A stretch of DNA of 64,000 nt from Lachnospiraceae bacterium. Its GTDB lineage: Bacteria > Bacillota > Clostridia > Lachnospirales > Lachnospiraceae. Below, piece after piece: positions 37,927 through 46,177 of the stretch (the stretch's first letter is position 1; each line of letters opens with the position of its first letter). Where the stretch lies: NCBI GenBank assembly GCA_017479285.1, contig JAFVCL010000016.1, positions 61,241-125,240 of the forward strand. Direction: 5' to 3'. The notes below the pieces were generated by a model. That model worked only from the letters and a program-made list of their open reading frames with translations, made no database searches and was not told the origin of the DNA. Position numbers and translations under genes: made by a program.

Positions 37927-38095
37927 ATTAGCGACGCGAGCTGCGTCCTTTGCAGCCGCGTGGCAAGTGCGAAAGTCTTTACGCACTTGCCATGCGAAGC
38001 ATCGCGCCGCGTCCCGGCAGCAGAGCTGCCGCACGCGGTAGTGAAGTTCGATACCAAATTATTAGCGACGCGAGCTGCGTCCTTTGCAGCCGCGT
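37925..38095 (+). repeat. GC-rich palindromic block flanked by 37-bp direct repeats
   Basis: A perfect 37-bp direct repeat (37925-37961 and 38059-38095), itself a hairpin (ACGCG-A-GCTGC ... GCAGC-CGCGT), encloses two more hairpins: GGCAAGTGCG/CGCACTTGCC (37962-37971, 37982-37991), and CCGCGT-CCCGGCAGC with GCTGCCG-C-ACGCGG near 38007-38039. It is more GC-rich than its surroundings, has no coding frame of merit, and lies between the riboswitch terminator and the thiT ribosome site. It looks like an inserted repetitive extragenic element. Confidence 0.75.
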
Positions 38096-38111
38096 ATAAA
38101 GGAGGATTATA

Positions 38112-39008
38112 ATGAGTTCTACAGTATCTAACAACCGCAGTATTGCGCGTAATCTTGTGGAGGCTGCCATCATGGTGGCCATTGCAACCGTCCTGTCACT
38201 GATCAAGATCCTTGATCTTCCCTACGGTGGTTCCGTAACCATCGCATGTATGCTCCCCATAGTAATAATCTCTTACAGAAACGGTATCCGCTGGGGAATC
38301 CTTACCGGAGTGGTATTCGGAATTATCCAGCAGCTCTTAGGACTGAACACTCTCTCGTATGTTACCACCTGGCAGTCTATCCTTGCGGTCATACTGCTTG
38401 ATTATATAATCGCGTTTATGGTATCCGGTCTCGGGGGAATATTCAGAAAGACTGTCAGATCACAGTCCGGTGCGCTTCTTTTGGGTTCAATATTTATCTG
38501 CATTTTAAGATATATCTGCCATGTCATCTCGGGGGCAACGGTGTGGGCAGGCTTGTCTATTCCAACAAATGCAGCGCTTATCTACTCTTTCGGATATAAC
38601 GCAACATACATGATCCCGGAGACAATAGTAACCGCTGTAATGGCGTATTATATTGGTTCTATGCTTGATTTCCGCGAGGAGAGTGTAACGAGAATGAGAA
38701 CTGCGGAAAAGAAGAATCTTTCCGTATTTAATGTTCTTGGAGGACTTGTTCTTATGGGGACCGCCATATTTGACGCGGTACTTATCTTCTCACATCTCCA
38801 GAATCCCGAGACAGGCGAATTTGATATTACCGGAATGGGGTCAGCGGGAACTGTAACAATTAAAATCGGTAAGGCGAAGATCGCTGAGATTGCAACCGGT
38901 CTCGGAAGCAGGGATCTTATAACCATTGGAATCGTCAGCGGATGCGCTGTAGTCATTGCTGTCATCTTCTTTGTTATAGCGAAAAAAAGGGAAAAAAATT
39001 CAAATTGA
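38112..39008 (+). CDS. thiT: Thiamine ECF transporter S component, ThiT-like, with C-terminal extension
   Basis: The first 190 residues are ThiT: six hydrophobic segments with 'GGSVTIACMLPIVIISYRNGIRWGILTGVVFGIIQQLLG' (cut here into its parts: SVTIACMLPI and RWGILTGVVFG) and 'YICHVISGATVWAG', the thiamine-binding helix. The TPP riboswitch upstream confirms the substrate. The ribosome site AAAGGAGG is directly downstream of the palindromic block. The protein has 298 residues instead of about 190: an extra region from about 205 adds two transmembrane segments (VLGGLVLMGTAIFDAVLIF; TIGIVSGCAVVIAVIFFVIA) around a short extracellular loop. The ECF energising module must be elsewhere. Confidence 0.4.
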   Translation: MSSTVSNNRSIARNLVEAAIMVAIATVLSLIKILDLPYGGSVTIACMLPIVIISYRNGIRWGILTGVVFGIIQQLLGLNTLSYVTTWQSILAVILLDYIIAFMVSGLGGIFRKTVRSQSGALLLGSIFICILRYICHVISGATVWAGLSIPTNAALIYSFGYNATYMIPETIVTAVMAYYIGSMLDFREESVTRMRTAEKKNLSVFNVLGGLVLMGTAIFDAVLIFSHLQNPETGEFDITGMGSAGTVTIKIGKAKIAEIATGLGSRDLITIGIVSGCAVVIAVIFFVIAKKREKNSN

Positions 39009-39044
39009 TCTAAAGTCAGATAAACAAATAAACCGGGGAACAAA

Positions 39045-39713
39045 ATGAAGAGTTGTATTATTGTCGGGGGTGCCGATATCTCCGACTACAGGATAATAAA
39101 AGAGAGGCTTGCACTCGAACTGCTAAAAGAGCCTTTTGTGATCTTTTGTGACAGCGGTCTTCGCCACAGCGGGCCTCTTGGTTTAAAGCCGGACTTAATA
39201 GTGGCGGATTTTGACTCTTCCGAGGATCCGCATCTTCCGGTGGAAACAATAAGGCTTCCGAGAGAAAAGGACGATACGGACACATTCTACGCGGCAAAGG
39301 AAGCGCTTAAAAGAGGGTACGAAAGCTTTACACTGATCGGGGTTGTGGGCGGACGCTTTGACCACTCGCTGGGAAATATCTCTATTTTGTTATTTCTTGA
39401 TAACCGGGGAAAATGTGCAAGGATAATAGATGATCATTCGGAGATGGAGATCATAAAAGAGCAACCGGTATATGTAGAGGACTCGTATGAATACTTCTCG
39501 CTTATTGCCATCGCCGGATGCGCAGAAGGAATAACGATAAGGAATGCAAAATTTCCTCTTGAGGACGGTAAGATAAATCCCGAATACCAGTATGGGATAA
39601 GCAACGAGGTATTGCCCGGAAAGAAAGCTATGGTTTCTGTAGGGGACGGAAAACTATTGCTCGTTAAAGTATTTAATGAACGCAAGGAGGGCTGTAAGTA
39701 TGGACAGAATTGA
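39045..39713 (+). CDS. thiN: Thiamine diphosphokinase
   Basis: A 222-residue enzyme of the usual length that pyrophosphorylates thiamine to TPP. Signatures: 'CDSGLRHSGPLGLKPDLIVADFDS' (substrate site, in parts CDSGL and PDLIVADFDS), 'REKDDTDTFYAAKEAL' and 'GVVGGRFDHSLGNI'. It lies 37 bases after thiT and is likely in the same riboswitch-controlled transcript, so uptake and activation of thiamine are controlled together. Its last 14 bases overlap the sirtuin gene. Confidence 0.4.
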   Translation: MKSCIIVGGADISDYRIIKERLALELLKEPFVIFCDSGLRHSGPLGLKPDLIVADFDSSEDPHLPVETIRLPREKDDTDTFYAAKEALKRGYESFTLIGVVGGRFDHSLGNISILLFLDNRGKCARIIDDHSEMEIIKEQPVYVEDSYEYFSLIAIAGCAEGITIRNAKFPLEDGKINPEYQYGISNEVLPGKKAMVSVGDGKLLLVKVFNERKEGCKYGQN

Positions 39714-40425
39714 AGAACTAAACGAGATCATAAAGAAGTATGACAACATAGTGTTTTTCGGGGGAGCCGGGGTTTCCACGGAAAGCGGTATACCGGATTT
39801 CAGAAGTGTCGACGGTCTGTATAACCAGCAGTACGACTATCCGCCGGAGACTATCCTTAGCCACAGCTTTTATATGAGAAACCGCAAGGAGTTTTACCGC
39901 TTTTATAAGAACAAGATGCTGATAGACGGGGCGGAGCCGAATGCCTGCCATCTAAAACTTGCCGAGCTTGAAAGAGCCGGAAAGCTTAAGGCGGTTATAA
40001 CACAGAATATAGACGGGCTTCACCAGAAGGCCGGAAGCAGGGAAGTACTTGAACTCCATGGCTCAACGCTTCGTAATTACTGTGAGCACTGCGGTAAGTT
40101 TTTTGACTTTGATTATATTAAAAACTCAAAGGGAGATTACCCGGTATGTGACGAGTGCGGTGGCCCTGTAAAACCCGATGTTGTGCTCTACGAGGAGGGA
40201 CTGGATCAGAAGACTCTTAACAAGGCGGTATGGTACATAAGCAAGGCGCAGGTTCTTATTATTGCGGGGACTTCTCTCGCGGTGTATCCCGCGGCGGGAC
40301 TCATAGATTACTTTGCCGGAGATAAGCTGGTCGTGATCAATATGGCACCGACCTCAAGGGATAGCCATGCCGACCTTTGCATAAAGGACAAGGTCGGGCA
40401 GGTCATGAGCAAGATCAGGCTCTGA
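39700..40425 (+). CDS. cobB: NAD-dependent protein deacylase (sirtuin)
   Basis: A 241-residue sirtuin. The ATG at 39700 has AAGGAGG before it; the frame upstream of it is not used. NAD-binding GAGVSTESGIPDFRS, catalytic His in QNIDGLHQKAG and LELHGS, four zinc Cys in YCEHCGKFF and PVCDECGGPVKPDVV, and the GTSLAVYPAAGL loop are all present. It removes acyl groups from lysines using NAD. It overlaps the end of thiN by 14 bases, so it is translationally coupled and should come under the TPP riboswitch. Confidence 0.9.
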   Translation: MDRIEELNEIIKKYDNIVFFGGAGVSTESGIPDFRSVDGLYNQQYDYPPETILSHSFYMRNRKEFYRFYKNKMLIDGAEPNACHLKLAELERAGKLKAVITQNIDGLHQKAGSREVLELHGSTLRNYCEHCGKFFDFDYIKNSKGDYPVCDECGGPVKPDVVLYEEGLDQKTLNKAVWYISKAQVLIIAGTSLAVYPAAGLIDYFAGDKLVVINMAPTSRDSHADLCIKDKVGQVMSKIRL

Positions 40426-40525
40426 AAATGAATTGCCTGACAAGCGTTAAGTAATTCCGGCTTGCCGCAGAGGGTGATCATTGAAAGTATCATTATGGTT
40501 TTTCGGTACAAAAACCCAAAACACC

Positions 40526-40553
40526 TTGTAAATCCACAAAAGTATGTTACAAT
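40526..40553 (+). promoter_or_regulatory. Promoter of the peptide ABC transporter operon
   Basis: TTGTAA (40526-40531), 16-base spacer, TACAAT (40548-40553), about 55 bases before the binding-protein start. Confidence 0.5.
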
Positions 40554-40609
40554 AGTGCTGACAATAGAATAATGAGAGGCGTAGTTTTTCGAAGAAGCGA
40601 GGAGTTATT

Positions 40610-42145
40610 ATGAAAAAGGTTTTCACTACTTTTTTAGTGACACTTCTGGCAATGACTGCACTGTGCGGATGCGCAGGCGGTACAGAAGCGTCTTCGGAGG
40701 ATAAAACCTCTAAAAATGCCACCTACGGCGGAACCGTAGTTGTAGGCATTCAGCAGGATATTGATGGTCTTGACCCTCACAAGGTAACGGCGGCAGGAAC
40801 TAAAGAAATCCTCTTTAATATTTTTGAAGGTCTTGTTAAGTGTGATGAGAACGGAGACCTCACCGGAGCGGTGGCCGAGAACTACACCCTTTCCGATGAC
40901 GGACTTACCTACACCTTTAATTTAAGACCCGGCGTTAAGTTCCATAATGGAAATACAGTTACTGCGGAAGATGTTAAGTATTCACTTGAGAGAGCCTCGG
41001 GGCTTCTCGACGGAACGCCTCTCGTATCCACGCTGAGTGCAATAACCGCAGTTGATATAGTTGATGAAAAAACGGTTCGCGTATCCGTAGGCAGCGTCAA
41101 TCCGGAGCTGATTTACAGCTTTACCACCGCCATTATCCCTAATGGCAGCGGAGAGGATTCGAATGCAGATCCTATCGGTACCGGACCGTTTCGTTTTGTA
41201 TCATACACACCCCAGGAGGGTATTGTAGTACAGAAGAACGAGGACTACTACATAAAGGGAGTGCCCTATCTTGATGAGGTAGACTTCAAGATTGTTACCA
41301 GCGCGGAGACTGCTCTTATGGAGCTTCGTTCAGGAACAATCCAGATTTATCCTTATCTTACCGATTCAGAGGCTACCGAGATCCAGTCCGAAATGCAGGT
41401 TCTCGCGGCACCTTCGGCAGTCGTACAGGCGCTCTTTATCAACAATGATGTAGAGCCCTTAAATGATCCCAAGGTAAGACAGGCTATCTGCTACGCGATA
41501 AACCGCGAGGAGGTAAGCGGATTTGTAGCCGGAGGTGATGCGACCATCATCAGCTCAGCAATGCTTCCCACCCTTTCCTCATACTATGAGGATCTTAACG
41601 GCACCTACGGGCTTACCGGAGACCAGGAGAAAGCAAAGCAGCTTCTTGCCGAGGCAGGCTATCCCGATGGATTCGACCTTACCATCACCATCCCCTCCAA
41701 CTATGAGTTTCATATGGAGACCGGTGAGGTAGTAGCTGAGCAGCTCAAGGCTGTAGGTATCAATGCGAAGATTGACGCTGTAGAATGGAATACCTGGCTG
41801 TCGGATGTTTACACTGACAGAAAGTATGAGACAACGATCTGCGGAATCACCGGCGATATGACACCCGGATATCTCCTTAACCGTTTCGTCTCAGACTCAC
41901 CCAAGAACTTTATCAACTTTAACTCACCGGAATATGACAGCGTCTATGCCAATGTTCTTGAGTGCAAGTCCATGGGTGAGAGAGGCATTCTTTACAAGGA
42001 ACTCCAGAAGATTCTCGTAGATAATGCAGGCACGGCATTCCTTCAGGTTCCCGCCCTTAAGGTGGCACTTGCAAACAATCTTGGTGGATACAAGTTCTAT
42101 CCCGTATATGTCCAGGATATGTCCAGCGTTTATTACACCAAGTAA
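40610..42145 (+). CDS. Peptide/nickel-type ABC transporter solute-binding lipoprotein
   Basis: A 511-residue family 5 binding lipoprotein (DppA/OppA): lipobox ALCGCAGG, then 'GGTVVVGIQQDIDGLDPHKV', 'NIFEGLVKCDENGDLTGAVAENY', 'LRPGVKFHNGNTVTAEDVKYSLERA', 'VRQAICYAINREEV'. The ribosome site is GAGGAG. The product is the receptor of the downstream importer; peptides are the most likely substrate but nickel or other ligands cannot be excluded. First gene of a long operon with close spacing. Confidence 0.9.
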   Translation: MKKVFTTFLVTLLAMTALCGCAGGTEASSEDKTSKNATYGGTVVVGIQQDIDGLDPHKVTAAGTKEILFNIFEGLVKCDENGDLTGAVAENYTLSDDGLTYTFNLRPGVKFHNGNTVTAEDVKYSLERASGLLDGTPLVSTLSAITAVDIVDEKTVRVSVGSVNPELIYSFTTAIIPNGSGEDSNADPIGTGPFRFVSYTPQEGIVVQKNEDYYIKGVPYLDEVDFKIVTSAETALMELRSGTIQIYPYLTDSEATEIQSEMQVLAAPSAVVQALFINNDVEPLNDPKVRQAICYAINREEVSGFVAGGDATIISSAMLPTLSSYYEDLNGTYGLTGDQEKAKQLLAEAGYPDGFDLTITIPSNYEFHMETGEVVAEQLKAVGINAKIDAVEWNTWLSDVYTDRKYETTICGITGDMTPGYLLNRFVSDSPKNFINFNSPEYDSVYANVLECKSMGERGILYKELQKILVDNAGTAFLQVPALKVALANNLGGYKFYPVYVQDMSSVYYTK

Positions 42146-42228
42146 GAAACACACGGACAAAGCGAGGGACATACAGGCGCAGTTAAAGCGCTGAGTTAAA
42201 AAAACTATCCGGAAAGGAGGAAAACAGT

Positions 42229-43188
42229 ATGACTTATTTTATAAAGAAGATAGCGACTCTCATTATTACATTGTTCCTTGTGTCAGTACTGTCTTTCCTC
42301 GCTTTCCAGATCATTCCGGGTGATGTCGTAAATTCAATTCTCGGAACAGAGGCAACTCCGGAGAGAGAACAGCAGCTCCGGGAGGAGCTGGGTCTCGACA
42401 AACCGCCGGTGCAAAGATACATTAACTGGGCATCGGGCATACTCCACGGCGATCTTGGAGTGAGCTATCGTTATTCAAAGAATATGAACGAGATGATGCC
42501 GGTCACGGAGCTCATCGGAGACAAACTTCCGGTGACTTTGTGGCTCGGCCTTATTTCCATTATCTTCACAGTCCTGTTTGCAATACCCCTCGGGGTTTTG
42601 TGGGCGGGTACGAAAAACCGTTTTTTGGACGGAGCGTTAAATGTGCTTACACAGGGGTCAATGGCGATACCCTCCTTTTTTCTGGGCATCCTTGTAACAT
42701 ACCTGTTTGGCATAATATTTAAAATGTTCATTCCCGGAGCCTATGTCAGCTATAAAAAAGACTTCTGGGCTTTTGTTTTATATCTGATCTTCCCCGCCAT
42801 CGCCATCGCGATACCCAAGATAGGCATGACGGCGAGGTTTCTTAGAAATTCCACCCTGACGGAGCTTCGGGCGGACTATGTCCGCACGGCAAAGAGCAAG
42901 GGCGCATCGGATAAGTCGATTTTGTTTAAGCATGTCCTTAGAAACGCAATGCTTCCCGTAGTGACCTTTGTCGGAATGATAATAGCCGAGGTTATCGCAG
43001 GTTCAATAGTGGTGGAGCAGGTATTCTCCCTTCCCGGTGTCGGAAGATTACTTATCAGTTCCATATCAACAAGAGATTTTCCCGTGGTGCAGGTACTTAT
43101 CCTGTATATTACCATGGTTGTTATATTGGTTTATTTTGTGGTGGATGTGATCTACCGTGAGCTTGACCCGAGGATACGCGTCGAATGA
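42229..43188 (+). CDS. Peptide ABC transporter permease, DppB type
   Basis: A 319-residue permease with six transmembrane helices and the EAA-loop 'YVRTAKSKGASDKSILFKHVLRNAMLPV'. The first helix and 'GLDKPPVQRYINWASGILHGDLGVSYRY' are typical of DppB/OppB. Strong AAGGAGG site. Its stop overlaps the next start (ATGA at 43185), so the two permeases are translationally coupled. Confidence 0.5.
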   Translation: MTYFIKKIATLIITLFLVSVLSFLAFQIIPGDVVNSILGTEATPEREQQLREELGLDKPPVQRYINWASGILHGDLGVSYRYSKNMNEMMPVTELIGDKLPVTLWLGLISIIFTVLFAIPLGVLWAGTKNRFLDGALNVLTQGSMAIPSFFLGILVTYLFGIIFKMFIPGAYVSYKKDFWAFVLYLIFPAIAIAIPKIGMTARFLRNSTLTELRADYVRTAKSKGASDKSILFKHVLRNAMLPVVTFVGMIIAEVIAGSIVVEQVFSLPGVGRLLISSISTRDFPVVQVLILYITMVVILVYFVVDVIYRELDPRIRVE

Positions 43189-44006
43189 TGAAAAAGGGCT
43201 CGAAAAAACTGAATAATTACCTTATCATCGGTGCCGTGATGGCGGGAGTGATCCTTATTTTATCGATCCTCTCGCTGTTTTGGACACCATACAGTCCGAC
43301 CGCAATGTCGGCTGCGTTAAAATTCAAACCGCCGAGCTTTGCCCATCCCTTCGGGACGGATAATTTCGGAAGAGATATTTTCTCGAGGGTAATGAAGGCA
43401 ATCGGTACGAGCTTTTTGATAAGCGTGTTCGTGGTTCTCATGTCCTCTGTACTCGGAATACTTATAGGCGCAGTTACAGGATATTTCGGAGGGCTGGTGG
43501 ATACGGTGGTTATGAGGATAGTGGATGCGGTCAACGGCTTCCCCAGCATACTTCTTGCGCTTGTCGTTATTAGCGTTCTCGGAAAAGGAAGGGCGAATGT
43601 GGTGGTTGCCCTCGGTATTGCCTTTACCCCGAGCTTTGTAAGGATCGTGCGAGGAGAATTCATAAGGCTCCGAGACGCCGATTATATCGTAAGGGCAAGG
43701 CTTATGGGAGCAAGTAAGCCGAGGATACTCTTCCTCCATATACTCCCAAATATTTTTTCGGTGTTCTGGGTTAGCGTAATGATAGGGTTCAACAATGCCA
43801 TACTTGCCGAGTCGGGATTAAGCTATCTCGGAATAGGAGTACAGGCTCCGGATGCAACGCTCGGAAGTATGTTAAGCGATGCGCAGGGGTATCTAGGCAC
43901 GGCACCGTGGTATGCTCTGGCCCCCGGGATTACGATAGTATGGATGGTCCTTGCGGCAGCCATGCTGAGCGAAGGAATCTCACGAAGAAAGAAATCACAG
44001 ATGTAA
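43185..44006 (+). CDS. Peptide ABC transporter permease, DppC type
   Basis: A 273-residue permease, partner of the DppB-type protein. 'HPFGTDNFGRDIFSRVM' after the first helix is the DppC/OppC mark, and the EAA loop is 'YIVRARLMGASKPRILFLHI'. The C-terminus 'LGSMLSDAQGYLGTAPWYALAPG' is also typical. Overlaps the upstream stop by four bases. Confidence 0.92.
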   Translation: MMKKGSKKLNNYLIIGAVMAGVILILSILSLFWTPYSPTAMSAALKFKPPSFAHPFGTDNFGRDIFSRVMKAIGTSFLISVFVVLMSSVLGILIGAVTGYFGGLVDTVVMRIVDAVNGFPSILLALVVISVLGKGRANVVVALGIAFTPSFVRIVRGEFIRLRDADYIVRARLMGASKPRILFLHILPNIFSVFWVSVMIGFNNAILAESGLSYLGIGVQAPDATLGSMLSDAQGYLGTAPWYALAPGITIVWMVLAAAMLSEGISRRKKSQM

Positions 44007-44018
44007 AGGAAATTGACC

Positions 44019-45674
44019 TTGATAAGCATTGACGGACTTACAATTTCATTTGACGGGAAGAAAGCGGTATCAGGTATAAGCCTGGAGCTTCGCCCGGGAG
44101 AAATACTCGGACTGGTGGGTGAATCCGGCTCGGGTAAGTCCGTTACTGCCCTTACGCTGATGGGACTGCTCTCCGACGAGGCTGTTATGGAGAGCGGAAA
44201 AGTAACCATTGGTGATACAGTCATACTTGAGGCGGGAAAAAAGCCGGACGAAAAATTATTGCGTTCCTATCGCGGAAGCCATATGAGTATGGTTTTTCAG
44301 GAGCCGATGACAAGCCTTAATCCCACGATGAAGGTTGGGCCGCAGGTGGCGGAACAGCTCATTTTACATGCGTCTGATCGGTACCCCAAGCCTGCGGACA
44401 GGAAAAGATGCGTTGTGGAAGCCTTTGAGAGTGTCGGGCTGCACGATGCGGAAGCGCTTTACGATAAATACCCCCATCAGCTTTCGGGAGGTATGCGCCA
44501 GAGAGTGATGATCGCGATGGCAGTCATTCTCCATCCCGAGCTTATAATCGCGGATGAGCCGACGACAGCGCTTGATGTTACGATACAGAACCAGATAGTA
44601 AGGCTTCTCAAGGATATCAATGCACGCGAAAACAACAGTATGCTTTTTATCACCCATGATCTCAACCTTGCAAGAAGGATATGCACAAGACTTCTTGTTA
44701 TGAAGGATGGGTGTATCGTTGAACGGGGGGCGACGGAGGATATTTTTACGAATCCCGGGACGGAATACGCAAAGAAGCTTATTTCCGCGGTGCCGGGCAG
44801 GAAAAGGAGCGCCCCGCAGTATGCCGGGGAAGACTGCGCGTGCAGTAGGCAGACTGCCATGATGCCGGAAAATCCTGACTCCGAGGATAAAAAGGATTCC
44901 GACAGGGCGGATATCGCACCGGCGAAAAAAAGTATCCTTACCGTTACAGACCTTTGTGTGTATTACAAGGAACGCAGTAAAAAGCCCTTCGGAGGAAATA
45001 TCCGAAGAAAGGTGGTTCATGCGGCGAAGTTTGATATATACGAGGGAGAAACCCTCGGACTTGTCGGAGAGAGCGGCTGCGGAAAAAGCTCGCTGTGCAA
45101 GGCGATACTCGGTATAAACAGGAATATAAAGGGAAAGATAGAACACAGGACAATCAGACCCCAGATGATATTTCAGGATCCCTACAGCAGCCTTAATCCG
45201 ATGCGTACCATCGGGTGGCAGCTCGAGGAGCCGCTTTATACAATGGATGCGATCCGCAGGGATATAAAGACGACAAAGGAGTGGAGACGCGAGCAGGCGA
45301 TGGAGATGCTTGGGCGTGTCGGGCTGGACGAAAGCTATTATTACCGCTATCCCCACCAGCTCTCCGGAGGACAGCGCCAGAGAGTCAGTATCGCCCAGGC
45401 ACTTATGACGAAGCCGAAGCTTATATTTGCCGACGAGCCCGTATCCGCCCTCGATGTAACGATACAGGACCAGGTGCTCGATCTTTTAAAGAGTCTGCAG
45501 GACGAGTTTGGAATCGCATACCTTTTTATATCTCACGATATAAATGTTATATACCGTGTAAGCGACCGTATTATGGTCATGAAGGATGGAAGAATCCTCG
45601 AGATCGGCGACAGGGAGCAGGTGTTTAATTCACCCTCAGATCCGTATACAAGGGAGCTTTTGGAGGAATCATGA
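44019..45674 (+). CDS. Fused peptide ABC transporter ATPase (DppD-DppF type)
   Basis: A 551-residue protein with two complete ABC domains in one chain. TTG at 44019 is chosen because AAAGGA lies 8 bases before it; the TTG at 44013 is too close. Domain 1 (about 1-260): Walker A GLVGESGSGKS, signature LSGGMRQRVMIAMA, Walker B LIIADEPTTALD. Domain 2 (about 310-551): Walker A GLVGESGCGKS, signature LSGGQRQRVSIAQA, Walker B LIFADEPVSALD. A polar linker rich in Asp/Lys with several Cys joins them. It powers the permease pair upstream. The fusion replaces the usual two separate ATPase genes. Confidence 0.93.
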   Translation: MISIDGLTISFDGKKAVSGISLELRPGEILGLVGESGSGKSVTALTLMGLLSDEAVMESGKVTIGDTVILEAGKKPDEKLLRSYRGSHMSMVFQEPMTSLNPTMKVGPQVAEQLILHASDRYPKPADRKRCVVEAFESVGLHDAEALYDKYPHQLSGGMRQRVMIAMAVILHPELIIADEPTTALDVTIQNQIVRLLKDINARENNSMLFITHDLNLARRICTRLLVMKDGCIVERGATEDIFTNPGTEYAKKLISAVPGRKRSAPQYAGEDCACSRQTAMMPENPDSEDKKDSDRADIAPAKKSILTVTDLCVYYKERSKKPFGGNIRRKVVHAAKFDIYEGETLGLVGESGCGKSSLCKAILGINRNIKGKIEHRTIRPQMIFQDPYSSLNPMRTIGWQLEEPLYTMDAIRRDIKTTKEWRREQAMEMLGRVGLDESYYYRYPHQLSGGQRQRVSIAQALMTKPKLIFADEPVSALDVTIQDQVLDLLKSLQDEFGIAYLFISHDINVIYRVSDRIMVMKDGRILEIGDREQVFNSPSDPYTRELLEES

Positions 45675-46177
45675 GCGTATTTTTTATAGCGGATACACAT
45701 TTTGGAGACGACGATATAAGACGCTACGAGAACCGCCCCTTTAAGGATACGGATGAGATGGACCGTGTGATCGCCGATAACTGGAACAGGGTGGTTTCGG
45801 AGGAGGACGAGGTTTTCTTATTGGGGGACATCGGAGATGTTAAATCTTTAGAAAATCTTAAGGGTAAAAAGTTTCTTATTAAGGGAAATCATGATACAAT
45901 GACTAATGAGGAGTATCGCACTCTGGGTTTTTGTGAAGTCTACGACAGACCGGTCATCTTTGAAAGCTTCTGGATACTTTCCCATGAACCCTTATATGTC
46001 AACAGAAATATGCCGTACGCTAATATATTCGGGCATATACATAATGATCCGGCATACAGATCTGTAAGCTCAAGAAGCCGCTGTGTAAGCGTTGAGAGGA
46101 TTCTCTACACACCAATCAGCTTCGAGCAGATAGTTTCCGAGGTCAAAAAGGAAGATGAGCGCGAAAGTAATGAATGA
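45671..46177 (+). CDS. Small calcineurin-like metallophosphoesterase
   Basis: A 168-residue protein with all motifs of the metallophosphoesterase fold: IADTHFGD, FLLGDIGD, IKGNHDT, LSHEPL and FGHIHND. It resembles the YfcE-like or phage-type small phosphoesterases; substrate unknown. It overlaps the ABC ATPase stop by four bases (ATGA) and the next start by four bases, so it is embedded in the operon. Confidence 0.88.
   Translation: MSVFFIADTHFGDDDIRRYENRPFKDTDEMDRVIADNWNRVVSEEDEVFLLGDIGDVKSLENLKGKKFLIKGNHDTMTNEEYRTLGFCEVYDRPVIFESFWILSHEPLYVNRNMPYANIFGHIHNDPAYRSVSSRSRCVSVERILYTPISFEQIVSEVKKEDERESNE

Noticed and set aside
37866-38057. 63-codon minus-strand frame over the palindromic block before thiT
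   Set aside because: Arises from the repeated GC-rich hairpins; no start signal and overlaps the riboswitch terminator.
44364-45356. 330-codon minus-strand open frame in the ABC ATPase gene
   Set aside because: The plus strand encodes two complete ABC domains with all motifs; the antisense frame has no domain.
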